A stretch of DNA of 64,000 nt from CAVIQK01 sp963644945 (lineage in GTDB: Bacteria > Bacillota > Clostridia > Christensenellales > DTU072): positions 122,849-186,848 of the forward strand of contig CAVIQK010000002.1 in assembly GCA_963644945.1 (NCBI GenBank), given 5' to 3'. A model generated the notes under the pieces. That model saw nothing but the letters and a program-made list of their open reading frames with translations. It was not told the DNA's origin and ran no database searches. The position numbers were made by a program, and so were the translations under genes. Below are positions 25,644-35,467 of the stretch, one piece after another. How positions within the stretch are numbered: position 1 is the first letter of the stretch; each line of letters begins with the position of its first letter.

Positions 25644-27404
25644 TTGTATTTTGATCCGGATTTTCTTAGCAAAATAAAAGACAAAGTAAATGTTTCCGAT
25701 ATGATTTCGAGATACGCTCCGATAGAGCGTAGAGGAAGAAAATATTGGGCGAGTTGTCCTTTCCATGTTGATAAGACCCCCTCTCTAATGATTGACGATG
25801 ATAGGGGATCTTATTATTGTTTTTCGTGTAAAAGAGGCGGAGATTTGTTCAATTTCGTCGAAGAACACGATCATTTGAATTTCGAGGAAGCCGTTGAATA
25901 CTGTGCAAAAATTGCAGGATTGGAAATCCCTAGACATGAAGAAACGCCCGAGGCGAGAAAACGCCGAAAACAAATGGAATCAGGCTATGAATGTTTAAAA
26001 GAGACAGCCAGATATTATTGCAATAATTTGTTTAGCGGGAATTTTTCTTTACCTGTTGAATATTTGAAATCAAGAGGAATATCCGAGTCAACAATGAAAG
26101 CGTTTGGACTGGGATATTCAATAGATTATCAATCGCTCGTATCTTATTTAAGCAGTAAAGGTTTTTCATACGAAACAATGATGTTTGTAGGAATTGTCAA
26201 CAAAAATGATTCCGGCGGATACTCGGATGCAGAAGCCAGAAGATTGATTGTACCTCTAATTGACGGCAAAGGTCGTGTTATTGGCTTTGGTGGGCGCCGA
26301 CTTGACGAAACGATGCATGGAAAATATGTCAATACAAGAAGTACTCCGATATTTGAAAAAAGACACCAATTATTCAATATGAATAATTTTGTGAAATTAG
26401 GGACTGACGAGGCAATTCTTGTTGAAGGCTATTTCGATGTAATTTCTTTGTATCAAGCCGGAATAAAAAATGCTTTGGCGGCAATGGGTACAGCCTTTAC
26501 CGAGCAACACTGCGAACTCTTTAGACGTTACGGAATAAAAACAATCTACGTGTGTTTTGATGGTGATGCCGCAGGACAAAAAGCCACCATTAGAAGTTTA
26601 GATTTATTGAAAAACCATGGATTTATTGTTAAGGTTGTTACCATCCCTGACAATATGGACCCGGATGATGCCGTAAAGAAATTAGGGAAGAGCGGTTTTG
26701 AAGAGTTTATAAATAAATCGCTTCCCCTAATCGATTACAAACTTAAACTTGTCGAAATGAGACATCCGCCGATTGATTATGATTCGAAGATTGCTTATAT
26801 AAAAGAGGCCATTACGATTTTAGCAGAACTTGACCCGATAACTGCCGAAGTTTATATTGACAAAATTTCCAAAATTTCTAGTGTGAAAAAAGACAAATTG
26901 ATTGCTTTATTAGCGAAAAAAATAGATGAAAACACTAGTGGCTCAGAAAATGAAAATCTGCCAAGCGATATGGGCGAAAAGATTGAAACCGATGTTGAAA
27001 CATGGAAACTTGAAGCGGCAAGAGTAGTGCTTGCAGCCTTTTTAGAAATCGCAACATACGCATCAATCGATGATCTGAAAGAAGAATATTTTGAATCTGA
27101 ATCTCAAAAGGCGGTATATTCTTATTTGCAAAATTGTATAAAAAATAAAAATACTCCTAAAATATCCGATTTGTATAATATGTTGCAAAACGATGCCGAG
27201 ATTTCAAAAATCGATGCATGTTTTGCTAATATACCCAACAATGAAAAAGGATTACGGTACGACAAAGCCGTTAAAAGACTTGAAAAAGACCGTATAAATA
27301 ATGAAATAAAGAAACTTTCTGCTATTTACACATCTACCGACGATCCTAATAAAAAAGATGAAATAAAGAAACAAATAATTCAACTTACAATGAAAAAATT
27401 ATAA
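25644..27404 (+). CDS. dnaG: DNA primase
   Basis: About 586 residues. The N-terminal CHC2 zinc finger is CPFHVDKTPS...YYCFSCKRGGD. The TOPRIM core shows VEGYFDVISLYQ and YVCFDGDAAGQKA, and a helicase-binding C-terminal part follows. Start choice: the track of codons allows TTG at 25635 or TTG at 25644. AGGAG ends at 25634, directly against the first, so the second (9-nt spacing) is preferred. No convincing promoter is seen in 25552-25634. Confidence 0.93.
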   Translation: MYFDPDFLSKIKDKVNVSDMISRYAPIERRGRKYWASCPFHVDKTPSLMIDDDRGSYYCFSCKRGGDLFNFVEEHDHLNFEEAVEYCAKIAGLEIPRHEETPEARKRRKQMESGYECLKETARYYCNNLFSGNFSLPVEYLKSRGISESTMKAFGLGYSIDYQSLVSYLSSKGFSYETMMFVGIVNKNDSGGYSDAEARRLIVPLIDGKGRVIGFGGRRLDETMHGKYVNTRSTPIFEKRHQLFNMNNFVKLGTDEAILVEGYFDVISLYQAGIKNALAAMGTAFTEQHCELFRRYGIKTIYVCFDGDAAGQKATIRSLDLLKNHGFIVKVVTIPDNMDPDDAVKKLGKSGFEEFINKSLPLIDYKLKLVEMRHPPIDYDSKIAYIKEAITILAELDPITAEVYIDKISKISSVKKDKLIALLAKKIDENTSGSENENLPSDMGEKIETDVETWKLEAARVVLAAFLEIATYASIDDLKEEYFESESQKAVYSYLQNCIKNKNTPKISDLYNMLQNDAEISKIDACFANIPNNEKGLRYDKAVKRLEKDRINNEIKKLSAIYTSTDDPNKKDEIKKQIIQLTMKKL

Positions 27405-27414
27405 GGAGACCAAA

Positions 27415-28503
27415 ATGGAAGAATTGGAAAACAATATTGAAAAACAACTTGATGAAATTGTTGAAATGTATCAAGATAAATCGTCTGTTACTACAGATGA
27501 AATATCTCGTATTGCAGAAAAAGAAGAATTGTCTCCGGAATCCATAGAGAAGTTATACCTACTTTTAAAGGAAAAAGGTGTAAGTATTGAGGATGATTCT
27601 GTTGATAGTCGCACCGACAGTGTTATTCAAAAGATAATGAATGAAGTCAATGTTGATGACTCCGTAAAAATGTATTTGAAAGACATCGGTCGTTTCCCGT
27701 TGTTGTCGGCTGATGAAGAAAAAGCCGTCGCAATAAAAATGGCACAAGGTAAAACCGAAGAAGAAAGAAGAGAAGCCAAAGAGACTTTGATCAATGCAAA
27801 CCTTAGATTGGTTGTCAGTATCGCAAAGAGATACGTAGGCAGAGGGATGCAATTTTTGGATCTAATACAAGAAGGCAACATGGGATTGATGAAGGCTGTC
27901 GATAAGTTTGATTATTCTAAAGGTTTTAAGTTCTCTACTTATGCTACATGGTGGATTCGTCAAGCAATCACACGTGCTATAGCCGATCAAGCAAGAACTA
28001 TTAGAATACCTGTCCATATGTATGAAACTATCAATAAGGTTACCAAAGCATCTCGCCAATTATTGCAAGAAAAGGGTAGAGAACCAAGTCCTGCGGAAAT
28101 AGCCGAATACATGGGTTTGCCGGAAGATAAAGTCGTAGAAATTTTGAATATTGCCCTTGATCCCGTTTCATTAGAAACCCCTATAGGCGAAGAAGGCGAT
28201 ACACATTTGGGCGACTTTATAGAAGATACATCATCTATTGCTCCTATGGATGTGACCGAAAAGAGACTTTTGAGTGCACAAGTTCAAGATGCATTGTCCA
28301 TACTTGCTCCTAGAGAAGCAATGGTTCTCATTTTGAGATATGGTTTGAGAGATAATAGACCAAGAACTCTTGAAGAGGTTGGCAAGGTCTTTAATGTAAC
28401 AAGAGAAAGAATTAGACAAATCGAAGCAAAGGCACTAAAGAGATTAAAATGCCAAAGCAAATTCAAAAAACTTAAAGGATTTGTCGATTCAAAGTCCGAA
28501 TGA
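27415..28503 (+). CDS. rpoD: Primary sigma factor RpoD (SigA)
   Basis: 362 residues, like other Firmicute SigA proteins. A short region 1.1 is followed by region 1.2/2 (DSVKMYLKDIGRFPLLS; LIQEGNMGLMKAVDKFDY; FSTYATWWIRQAITRAI), region 3 and the region 4 helix-turn-helix (TLEEVGKVFNVTRERIRQIEAKA). AAGGAG lies 6 nt before the ATG. It lies 10 nt after dnaG and overlaps trmK by 4 nt. Confidence 0.97.
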   Translation: MEELENNIEKQLDEIVEMYQDKSSVTTDEISRIAEKEELSPESIEKLYLLLKEKGVSIEDDSVDSRTDSVIQKIMNEVNVDDSVKMYLKDIGRFPLLSADEEKAVAIKMAQGKTEEERREAKETLINANLRLVVSIAKRYVGRGMQFLDLIQEGNMGLMKAVDKFDYSKGFKFSTYATWWIRQAITRAIADQARTIRIPVHMYETINKVTKASRQLLQEKGREPSPAEIAEYMGLPEDKVVEILNIALDPVSLETPIGEEGDTHLGDFIEDTSSIAPMDVTEKRLLSAQVQDALSILAPREAMVLILRYGLRDNRPRTLEEVGKVFNVTRERIRQIEAKALKRLKCQSKFKKLKGFVDSKSE

Positions 28504-29126
28504 AATTAGATGAAAGATTGACGGCTGTATTTGATGAAATCAATGCTTATCGTGTTGTTGACATTGGATGCGACCACGGTAAACTCGGTGTGGCTTTATT
28601 ACTGAAGAACAAAGTCCAAAGCGTGCAGTTTGTAGATATATCTGAAAAATCCATTGCAAAAGCGCAGACTCTTGTAAAAAAATTCGGATTGGAAAAATCT
28701 GTAAATTTTATTGTTGAAGACGGTGCTAATGTTTCTTGGAATGGTAATGATATAGTCGTCGTTGCAGGCCTAGGTGGAAACGAAATCGTCAATATTATAG
28801 GAAATAAGAATGTCCCCAAAGGATCGATTTTTGTGCCACATCAAGATGCAGACGTCTTGCGTGAATATTTTAATGTAAGAGATATAACTGTATCAAAAGA
28901 TTTTGTTGTAAAGTCTAAGCATAAGTTCTACGATATTTTGGTTGTAGGAGATGGAGAAAAATTTAATGATGATGAGATTTTTCTCGGGAAAAACCTACCT
29001 AATTCGGAGACTTATAAAGAAAAAGTTGATTATAGATTGGAACAAATATCAAAATATGTTTCGCAACAATCATCCGAAAAATTAAAAAAAGAGAAGGAGT
29101 GTTTAGAACATGCTAAAACTTGGTGA
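28500..29126 (+). CDS. trmK: tRNA (adenine-22-N1)-methyltransferase TrmK
   Basis: 208 residues. The AdoMet-binding motif is VVDIGCDHGKLGVALL, with VVAGLGGNEIVNII further on and a C-terminal coiled coil rich in Lys and Glu. It normally follows rpoD in Firmicutes. ATGA overlap with rpoD indicates coupling. Confidence 0.92.
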   Translation: MKLDERLTAVFDEINAYRVVDIGCDHGKLGVALLLKNKVQSVQFVDISEKSIAKAQTLVKKFGLEKSVNFIVEDGANVSWNGNDIVVVAGLGGNEIVNIIGNKNVPKGSIFVPHQDADVLREYFNVRDITVSKDFVVKSKHKFYDILVVGDGEKFNDDEIFLGKNLPNSETYKEKVDYRLEQISKYVSQQSSEKLKKEKECLEHAKTW

Positions 29127-29874
29127 TGTTATCAACATTATTGAAAGTGTTGCACCGCTTACCGAAGCAGCATCATGGGACAACTCCGGATTGCTGTTTG
29201 GAAATCTCGATAAGGATATAAATAAAATTTTAGTGACACTAGATCTGACTCCGGAAGTTGCGGATGAAGCCGTAGATTTGGGGGTAGATTTAATTATCGA
29301 GCACCATCCGAGTTTATTTAAGGGTATTAAAAAATTCGGGACCAATAATGTGGAAGAATTAGCCTTTCTAAAAGTCGCCGGAAGAGACATTTGTGTATAT
29401 GCTTCTCATACCGCATCCGATTTTGCATTGCTTGGCCTCAATAATTATTTTGGCGAAAAAGCAGGATTTCAAGATATAAAAAGAGTCCAGTGCGGTGACA
29501 ACATTTTGTTTACTGCAAATATCGCTACAAAATCCTTATGCGAATTGAAAGATGAATTGGCAGACAAATTCGACGATAAATATGCCTATTATGTGGGGAA
29601 TAAAGACAAAAAAATAAATAAAGTTGCTTATCTAACCGGAGGTGGAGCCTCCGTTGAAGAAATATCGTTTGCAAAAGAATGCGGTGCAGATGTATATATA
29701 TCGGGCGATATAAAATATCATGCGTTGCGATGGACAAAAGATAGCGGTTATGCTATAATAAATGTCAATCATTATTCGTCAGAAATTATTTTTGTCGATT
29801 ATATTGCAAACATGTTTAAGAACACTAATTTAGAAGTAATTAAGTCTAAATGTTGCACTAATCCAAGAAACTAG
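29110..29874 (+). CDS. Nif3-like dinuclear metal protein (DUF34)
   Basis: 254 residues, the short form; the Bacillus YqfO type has an extra inserted domain and is much longer. Metal ligands are visible in IIEHHPSLFKG, YASHTASD and NVNHYSSE. Often labelled GTP cyclohydrolase I type 2, but the function is not settled. AAGGAG precedes the ATG inside trmK, with which it overlaps by 17 nt. Confidence 0.9.
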   Translation: MLKLGDVINIIESVAPLTEAASWDNSGLLFGNLDKDINKILVTLDLTPEVADEAVDLGVDLIIEHHPSLFKGIKKFGTNNVEELAFLKVAGRDICVYASHTASDFALLGLNNYFGEKAGFQDIKRVQCGDNILFTANIATKSLCELKDELADKFDDKYAYYVGNKDKKINKVAYLTGGGASVEEISFAKECGADVYISGDIKYHALRWTKDSGYAIINVNHYSSEIIFVDYIANMFKNTNLEVIKSKCCTNPRN

Positions 29875-29886
29875 GAGACAAAATTT

Positions 29887-30591
29887 ATGGAAAAATATAA
29901 TTTAACAGGTTTATTAGAGTATCAAGAAAAAGATAAAAATCTATATAAATGCGAGCAAGAATATATGAATTCTGTCGCAAAGAAAAACCAAAGATCTATA
30001 AACAAAACGATTAAAGAACTCCAAGATCGTTCGATTGCATACGAAAAAGAAATCGAACAGAATTTTTCTAAACTGAAAGAAAAATGTGATGATGCAAATA
30101 CCGAGCTAGCATCAATCGAGTGCGAATTGGATAATTACAAATCCATAAATGAACTAAGCGAAGTAAATGCCGAAAATGAAACACTAACTCAAATTTTGAA
30201 CGATATTGATAAAATTGAGAAATATATATGTGCTAAAAAGAAAAGTTTGGATGATTGTGTCACCGCATCAAAAACAATTGAACAAAGATTGGTCGAAGCA
30301 TATAAAAAATTGGCAGTTATAAATAAAGAAGTAAATGTCAAAAAAGCCGAACTTCAAGCAATTGCCCAACCAATAAGAAGTGAATTGGAAGTTGAAATAA
30401 AAAATTTGGATGCAAATGCATATAATAAATATTTGCAAGTTAGAAAATTAAAAGGTCTGCCCGCCGTTGTCACATTAGAAAACAATTGCTGTGGAGCATG
30501 TGGCATGGATATTGGTATTGAAATGCAAGATCTAAATTCCGGCGAAGGTGCAGAATGTCCGAACTGTGGACGTATTGTCTATAAAAAATAA
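29887..30591 (+). CDS. Coiled-coil protein with C4 zinc ribbon
   Basis: 234 residues. About 180 residues of heptad-rich helix (NQRSINKTIKELQDRSIAYEK and following) form a long hairpin. A C-terminal zinc ribbon of the form NCCGACGMDI...CPNCGRIVY follows. This zf-RING_7/DUF164 family regularly sits next to Nif3 in bacteria. A nucleic-acid or protein-scaffold role has been suggested but not shown. AGGAGA lies before the ATG. Confidence 0.85.
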   Translation: MEKYNLTGLLEYQEKDKNLYKCEQEYMNSVAKKNQRSINKTIKELQDRSIAYEKEIEQNFSKLKEKCDDANTELASIECELDNYKSINELSEVNAENETLTQILNDIDKIEKYICAKKKSLDDCVTASKTIEQRLVEAYKKLAVINKEVNVKKAELQAIAQPIRSELEVEIKNLDANAYNKYLQVRKLKGLPAVVTLENNCCGACGMDIGIEMQDLNSGEGAECPNCGRIVYKK

Positions 30592-30598
30592 TTAAAAT

Positions 30599-31780
30599 AT
30601 GCTAAAACTTAATAAAAATTATGAAAAATTAGTTGAAAACTATTTGTTCCATGAAGTGGCAACGAAAGTTTCCGCATATCAAAAAGATAATCCCGATAAA
30701 CGTGTTATTAAATTAGGTATAGGCGATGTTACGGAGCCTTTGGCGCCTTGTGTGGTTGATGCCTTAAAACGTGCATCTGAAGAGATGGGCAACCGTGATA
30801 CCTTCAAAGGTTACGGTGATTACGAAGGCTATTTGTTTTTAAGAGAGGCTATTTCTAATTATTACAAAACAAATATTGGCGCAAATGTCGAGCCTGATGA
30901 AATCTTTGTTTCGGAAGGTGCTAAAAGTGATACGGCCAATTTTCAAGAACTTTTTGATATTAAAAACAATGTAGTTATTACGGATCCTGTTTATCCCGTT
31001 TATTATGACAGCAATATTATGCAAGGTAGGCGCATAACGACGATTGCAGGAACAAAAGAAAACGGCTTTTGCCCAATGCCCGATAAAAAAATAAAAAAAT
31101 CTTCAATAATATATCTTTGTTCCCCTAACAATCCTACAGGGGCGGCATATACCGAAGATCAACTCGAAGGTTGGGTGAATTATGCTTTGGCGACAGATTC
31201 TATAATATTATTTGACGCTGCCTATGAAGCATTTATCGAAGATCCTAATATACCTCGTTCAATCTTCCAAATTGATGGTGCCAAAGAGTGTGCTGTAGAA
31301 TTTTGTTCATTGTCAAAAACTGCAGGCTTTACGGGGACTAGATGCGGTTATACTGTAATTCCCAAAGAGTTGAAAGTTGGAGATAAATATTTATCTAAAA
31401 TGTGGCTTAGAAGACAATCGACGAAGTTTAACGGAACTAGTTATATCGTGCAAAGAGGAGCAGAAGCAGTATTTTCAAACGATGGTATAGAACAAACTCG
31501 TGCGTCAATAAAGAAATATAAAGAAAATGCAAAAATCATTACCTCGGTATTTGATGAAATTGGAATTTGGTATGCCGGTGGCAAAAATAGTCCGTATGTA
31601 TGGCTAGAATGCAAAATGCCGTCATGGGAATTTTTTGACAAACTTCTAAATAATGCGTCTGTTGTCGGAACACCGGGAGTAGGATTTGGGAAAATGGGAG
31701 AAGGTTTCTTTAGATTGACAAGTTTTAATACTAAAGAAAATACCATAGAGGCTATGGATAGAATCAAAAAATTGTTTTAA
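30599..31780 (+). CDS. dapL: LL-diaminopimelate aminotransferase
   Basis: 393 residues, fold type I PLP enzyme. DapL makes LL-diaminopimelate from tetrahydrodipicolinate in one step, for lysine and peptidoglycan. It has KLGIGDVTEPLAPCVV, FKGYGDYEGYLFLREAI, VSEGAKSDTANFQ, SPNNPTGAAYTEDQL and the PLP-lysine region CSLSKTAGFTGTRCGY. There is no Shine-Dalgarno in the 8-nt gap from the previous gene. A terminator follows. Confidence 0.93.
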   Translation: MLKLNKNYEKLVENYLFHEVATKVSAYQKDNPDKRVIKLGIGDVTEPLAPCVVDALKRASEEMGNRDTFKGYGDYEGYLFLREAISNYYKTNIGANVEPDEIFVSEGAKSDTANFQELFDIKNNVVITDPVYPVYYDSNIMQGRRITTIAGTKENGFCPMPDKKIKKSSIIYLCSPNNPTGAAYTEDQLEGWVNYALATDSIILFDAAYEAFIEDPNIPRSIFQIDGAKECAVEFCSLSKTAGFTGTRCGYTVIPKELKVGDKYLSKMWLRRQSTKFNGTSYIVQRGAEAVFSNDGIEQTRASIKKYKENAKIITSVFDEIGIWYAGGKNSPYVWLECKMPSWEFFDKLLNNASVVGTPGVGFGKMGEGFFRLTSFNTKENTIEAMDRIKKLF

Positions 31781-31819
31781 TTTGTATCTATGGCTACAAA
31801 AACAGATATGTTTTTATTC

Positions 31820-31849
31820 AAAAAAGAGAAGTAAAATTCTCTTTTTTTT
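31820..31849 (+). terminator. Terminator after dapL
   Basis: AAAAAGAGAA and TTCTCTTTTT form a 10-bp stem around GTAAAA, ending in a run of eight T. It closes the dnaG-to-dapL unit. Confidence 0.85.
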
Positions 31850-31854
31850 ATATA

Positions 31855-31883
31855 TTGCAAAATGCATTGTTTTGTGGTAAAAT
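31855..31883 (+). promoter_or_regulatory. Promoter of the lacZ unit
   Basis: TTGCAA (31855-31860), 17-bp spacer, TAAAAT (31878-31883) with an extended TG at 31875-31876. It lies directly after the dapL terminator. No obvious sugar-responsive operator (such as a cre site) was recognised. Confidence 0.65.
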
Positions 31884-31906
31884 TAATTATAAATAATTAA
31901 AATAGT

Positions 31907-31920
31907 CCCGATTCGTCGGG
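31907..31920 (+). promoter_or_regulatory. UUCG-tetraloop hairpin in the lacZ leader
   Basis: CCCGA/TCGGG form a perfect 5-bp stem around a TTCG loop. It ends 2 nt before the AAGGA ribosome site (31923-31927) of lacZ. It is not followed by a T run, so it is not a terminator; it could tune access to the ribosome site or protect the 5' end of the mRNA. Confidence 0.5.
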
Positions 31921-31932
31921 TTAAGGAATATA

Positions 31933-34900
31933 ATGAAAGAATTTTGGAATGATTTGTCAGTTTTTAATATAAATAGTTTGCCTAGATACGCTTCTGAATT
32001 TCCGACTTTAGAAGGTAGAACTGTATCGTTAAGCGGTAATTGGAAATTTCACTTTTGTAATAATGTCTACGAAATACCAAAAGGTTATGAGAAAATTGGT
32101 GCAGATTTAGGAAGTTTTAATGAAATTAAAGTGCCTTCCGAATGGCAAATAGAAGGGTTTGACGTGCCGATTTACACTAACTACATTTATCCGAAGCCGT
32201 TTTTGACTTATGCAGGACTTGGTAAGGCACATATTAACCCTAGAAAAAATACTGTAGGATGTTACTCTACGAATTTTGTAGTCGAGGATACAGATTTAAG
32301 AAAATATTTACATTTTTCAGGCATAAACGGTGGTGGATATATCTATGTAAACGGAGAATTTGTTGGATATTCGGAAGATTCTTTTGATTTTCAAGAATAC
32401 GACGTAACAGATTTTGTTCATCCCGGCGAAAACAAATTGTCAGTGACAGTGTATCGCTATACGACGGGTACATATCTAGAAGATCAAGACATGTGGAGAC
32501 TTTCCGGAATTTTCCGTGATGTATATTTAATATACAAAACCCCGATTGAGATTGCCGATGCATATCTTACATCCGATATTTTCAATGATTATAAATCTGC
32601 AGTGTTCAAGGCGGACATCACATTGAACTCGGCGAAAAAATCTGAAAATATTGTATTAAAGTTGCAAATGATTGATAAGGACGGAACAATTATTGTCGAT
32701 CTTGACAGACATTTTGATACCATTCAACCTAAAACCGAACACATTTTGTTTGAACAAAATTTAGTAAATTTCAAACTTTGGTCGCACGAATATCCCAACA
32801 TTTATAAGGTAGTGTTATCGCTATTTGAAGACGGCAATTTGATTGACGAAAGAAAGATAAACTTCGGATTTAGAAAAGTAGAAATCGCTCCTATGAAAAA
32901 CGGCAGAGGCCCCTTCATACTCTTGAACGGAGTCCCTGTCAAATTTAGAGGAGTAAACAGACATGAATTCCATCCGGAATACGGCCATGCCGTCCCCAAA
33001 AATTTGATAGAAGAGGATATTAAACTTTGCAAACGAAACAATATTACTGCTATTCGTAACAGTCACTACCCGAACTGTAAAGAATTTTATGACCTTTGCG
33101 ACGAATACGGAATTCTTGTCGTTGCTGAAAACAATTTAGAAACACACGGAATGGCAATGTTTATACCGAAAGGTAATAAAAAATGGACCGAACAATGTGT
33201 TTATAGAGTCGAAAACATGGTCAACTCTTATAAAAACCATCCATGTATTGTATGTTGGTCTTTAGGCAACGAAGCGGGATTTGGCAAAAATTTCTTCAAA
33301 ATGAAGGATGCTATCCTAGCAATTGATAAGACAAGATTTATTCACTACGAGCCGGATACTACCGGAAAATGCGGTGACGTGTTGTCCGAGATGTATTCAA
33401 CCGTTGAAAAAATGCCATTGATCGGTGAAAATAAGAAGATTCCTCACTGTTCTGCATTATGGAATCTTGGAATACCTTCGACTTATACACCCGAAATGTA
33501 TAAAGATTTGCCGTTTGTTTTGTGTGAATATGCACATTGCATGGGCAACAGTTTAGGAAATTTCTCAGATTATTGGGATAATTTCAAAAAATACGATAGA
33601 CTTGCAGGTGGCTTTATTTGGGATTTTGCAGATCAAGCGATCAAGAGAGAACAAGACGGAACAATCAAGTGGTGCTATGGTGGAGATTTTGGTGACAAAC
33701 CTAACGCCGGTAGATTTGCGTTCAATGGTATTGTAAGGGCTGACAGATCTCCTAATCCGGCTTTGTATGAAGTTAGAAAACAATATCAAATGGTAGATTT
33801 TTCATTTGTTAACTCGATTTTAACAGTGAAAAACAATTTTATGTTTACCGATATCAATGATGATTTTGATTTGGTTATTTCATATTCTAAGAACGGAATT
33901 GTGGTTGATACTCAAAAATTAAAGATTAATGTAAAAGCGCAATCATCCGAAAACTACACATTAAAATCTGTTGTTGATGACACAAATGAAGAGGTTTTGT
34001 TGACCGTAAATTTAATCGACAATAGAAACCATCCTTACACCGATGAGGCATTGGTTGTTGCTTACGAACAATTCATTCTTAGACCGTATGATTTTAGGTT
34101 GCCCGAGCAAAAAGGCGGAATGAAATATATTGATGACGGATCTGCGGAATACATTGTAAAGAGTGAAGATGAAAGATTTATTGCCCACATCAGCAAGGAA
34201 AGTGGTGGAATTACATCTGTATGCATTGATGGTAAAGAAAAACTTCATGCACCTATTCTTCCTAATTTCAATAGAGCATTGATAGATAACGATGCCGCTC
34301 CTCAAGTCGATATAGCGATTGTCCATTATTTTATGGGTGTAACAAGATTTAAGTCTGCAATGAAAACATTGAGACCGCAAAACATAAATCTTAAAAATGT
34401 TGACGGCAATGTAAGTGTCACTATCGATTGGAAGATGCGCACATTAAAATCGCTATCTACTACATACACTTTTGGTCAAGATCATAGCATCGATATGTCT
34501 ATGAGTGTTGTATCGAAAATGCATCACTTAATTAGATATGGTTTTACTTTTGCTCTAAGAGAAGGAGTCGATGGTATAGAAATGTATGCCAAAGGACCGT
34601 TTGAAAACATGTGTGACAGAGCAACGGCGGCCAATATCGGCATATATAAAGGTAAAGCGGAAGATTTTATTCACAACTACTTGTATCCGCAAGAAAATGG
34701 CAACCATACCAATGTTAGATATATTAAAATCGGCGACGAAGGCGGTGTGAATATTCAAGCAAAAGAGAAGCCGTTTGAATGTACAGTTCATCCCTATACA
34801 ATGGATATGCTTGACAATGCAAAACATTCGAATGAACTCAAGAGACTAGATTACCTTACCGTATATGTTGACGGTAAACAACGTGGCGTAGGCGGAGATA

Positions 34901-34989
34901 TCCCGGCGATTGCAGCGCTTAAACCTCAATACATGATTCTGCCAAAAGAAGAACATAAATTTGGATTTAGATTGACTTTTAATGATTAA
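31933..34989 (+). CDS. lacZ: Beta-galactosidase, glycoside hydrolase family 2 (LacZ type)
   Basis: 1018 residues, the full LacZ architecture: jelly-roll sugar-binding domain, immunoglobulin-like domain, TIM barrel, second Ig-like domain and C-terminal beta-sandwich (small chain). The acid/base is Glu447 in SLGNEAGFG, and the nucleophile is Glu532 in CEYAHCMGNS. ENNLETHGM and GGFIWDFADQA are further family motifs. There is no signal peptide, so it acts in the cytoplasm on imported beta-galactosides. No lactose permease or regulator is adjacent. Confidence 0.95.
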   Translation: MKEFWNDLSVFNINSLPRYASEFPTLEGRTVSLSGNWKFHFCNNVYEIPKGYEKIGADLGSFNEIKVPSEWQIEGFDVPIYTNYIYPKPFLTYAGLGKAHINPRKNTVGCYSTNFVVEDTDLRKYLHFSGINGGGYIYVNGEFVGYSEDSFDFQEYDVTDFVHPGENKLSVTVYRYTTGTYLEDQDMWRLSGIFRDVYLIYKTPIEIADAYLTSDIFNDYKSAVFKADITLNSAKKSENIVLKLQMIDKDGTIIVDLDRHFDTIQPKTEHILFEQNLVNFKLWSHEYPNIYKVVLSLFEDGNLIDERKINFGFRKVEIAPMKNGRGPFILLNGVPVKFRGVNRHEFHPEYGHAVPKNLIEEDIKLCKRNNITAIRNSHYPNCKEFYDLCDEYGILVVAENNLETHGMAMFIPKGNKKWTEQCVYRVENMVNSYKNHPCIVCWSLGNEAGFGKNFFKMKDAILAIDKTRFIHYEPDTTGKCGDVLSEMYSTVEKMPLIGENKKIPHCSALWNLGIPSTYTPEMYKDLPFVLCEYAHCMGNSLGNFSDYWDNFKKYDRLAGGFIWDFADQAIKREQDGTIKWCYGGDFGDKPNAGRFAFNGIVRADRSPNPALYEVRKQYQMVDFSFVNSILTVKNNFMFTDINDDFDLVISYSKNGIVVDTQKLKINVKAQSSENYTLKSVVDDTNEEVLLTVNLIDNRNHPYTDEALVVAYEQFILRPYDFRLPEQKGGMKYIDDGSAEYIVKSEDERFIAHISKESGGITSVCIDGKEKLHAPILPNFNRALIDNDAAPQVDIAIVHYFMGVTRFKSAMKTLRPQNINLKNVDGNVSVTIDWKMRTLKSLSTTYTFGQDHSIDMSMSVVSKMHHLIRYGFTFALREGVDGIEMYAKGPFENMCDRATAANIGIYKGKAEDFIHNYLYPQENGNHTNVRYIKIGDEGGVNIQAKEKPFECTVHPYTMDMLDNAKHSNELKRLDYLTVYVDGKQRGVGGDIPAIAALKPQYMILPKEEHKFGFRLTFND

Positions 34990-35467
34990 AATGCGTAAAC
35001 AAAGAAGACTAGTGATAGCAAAAATTTATAGTGTTTTGATGGTTTGTTGCTTGATTGCATTGACGTTTGTCAAATGCAATCATTCTGCAACCGGTGAAAA
35101 TTATCAGTTGCTATCATTCCTAAAGACGTCATTTTATTCTCCGTCTTGGCAAAAGTACGGGGTTCCTGTCGTATATAAAGCCGAACTTATATATACGATT
35201 TTATTGTGTTCGTTAGGCTTGGTTTTCTTGTTTGTTAGAGACGAAAAATTTTATAGAATTTTGTCCGGAGGCGTATATACTATATCGTCTATGTTTTATG
35301 CTTTTGTTTTTGGATCATGCGTTGACTTATTTGGAGTCAATTCTCTATATTCATATTCGGTATTTGCAATTTTGCTATCATTTATAGGAATACTAATTAG
35401 TTCAACAGTCGTCATATTCGACGATAAAATCGATAAAAATAATAAAATTGTGGGGGCAAAATGTTAG
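34982..35467 (+). CDS. Uncharacterised four-helix membrane protein
   Basis: 161 residues; I do not recognise the family. Four hydrophobic segments are visible (about 11-28, 66-85, 92-112 and 122-146), separated by short loops. The first external loop contains KCNHSATGENYQ. The start at 34982 overlaps lacZ; an ATG at 34991 is equally possible, and neither has a clear ribosome site. It overlaps the patatin gene by 7 nt, so it is translated within the lacZ-to-patatin chain. Confidence 0.7.
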   Translation: MIKMRKQRRLVIAKIYSVLMVCCLIALTFVKCNHSATGENYQLLSFLKTSFYSPSWQKYGVPVVYKAELIYTILLCSLGLVFLFVRDEKFYRILSGGVYTISSMFYAFVFGSCVDLFGVNSLYSYSVFAILLSFIGILISSTVVIFDDKIDKNNKIVGAKC

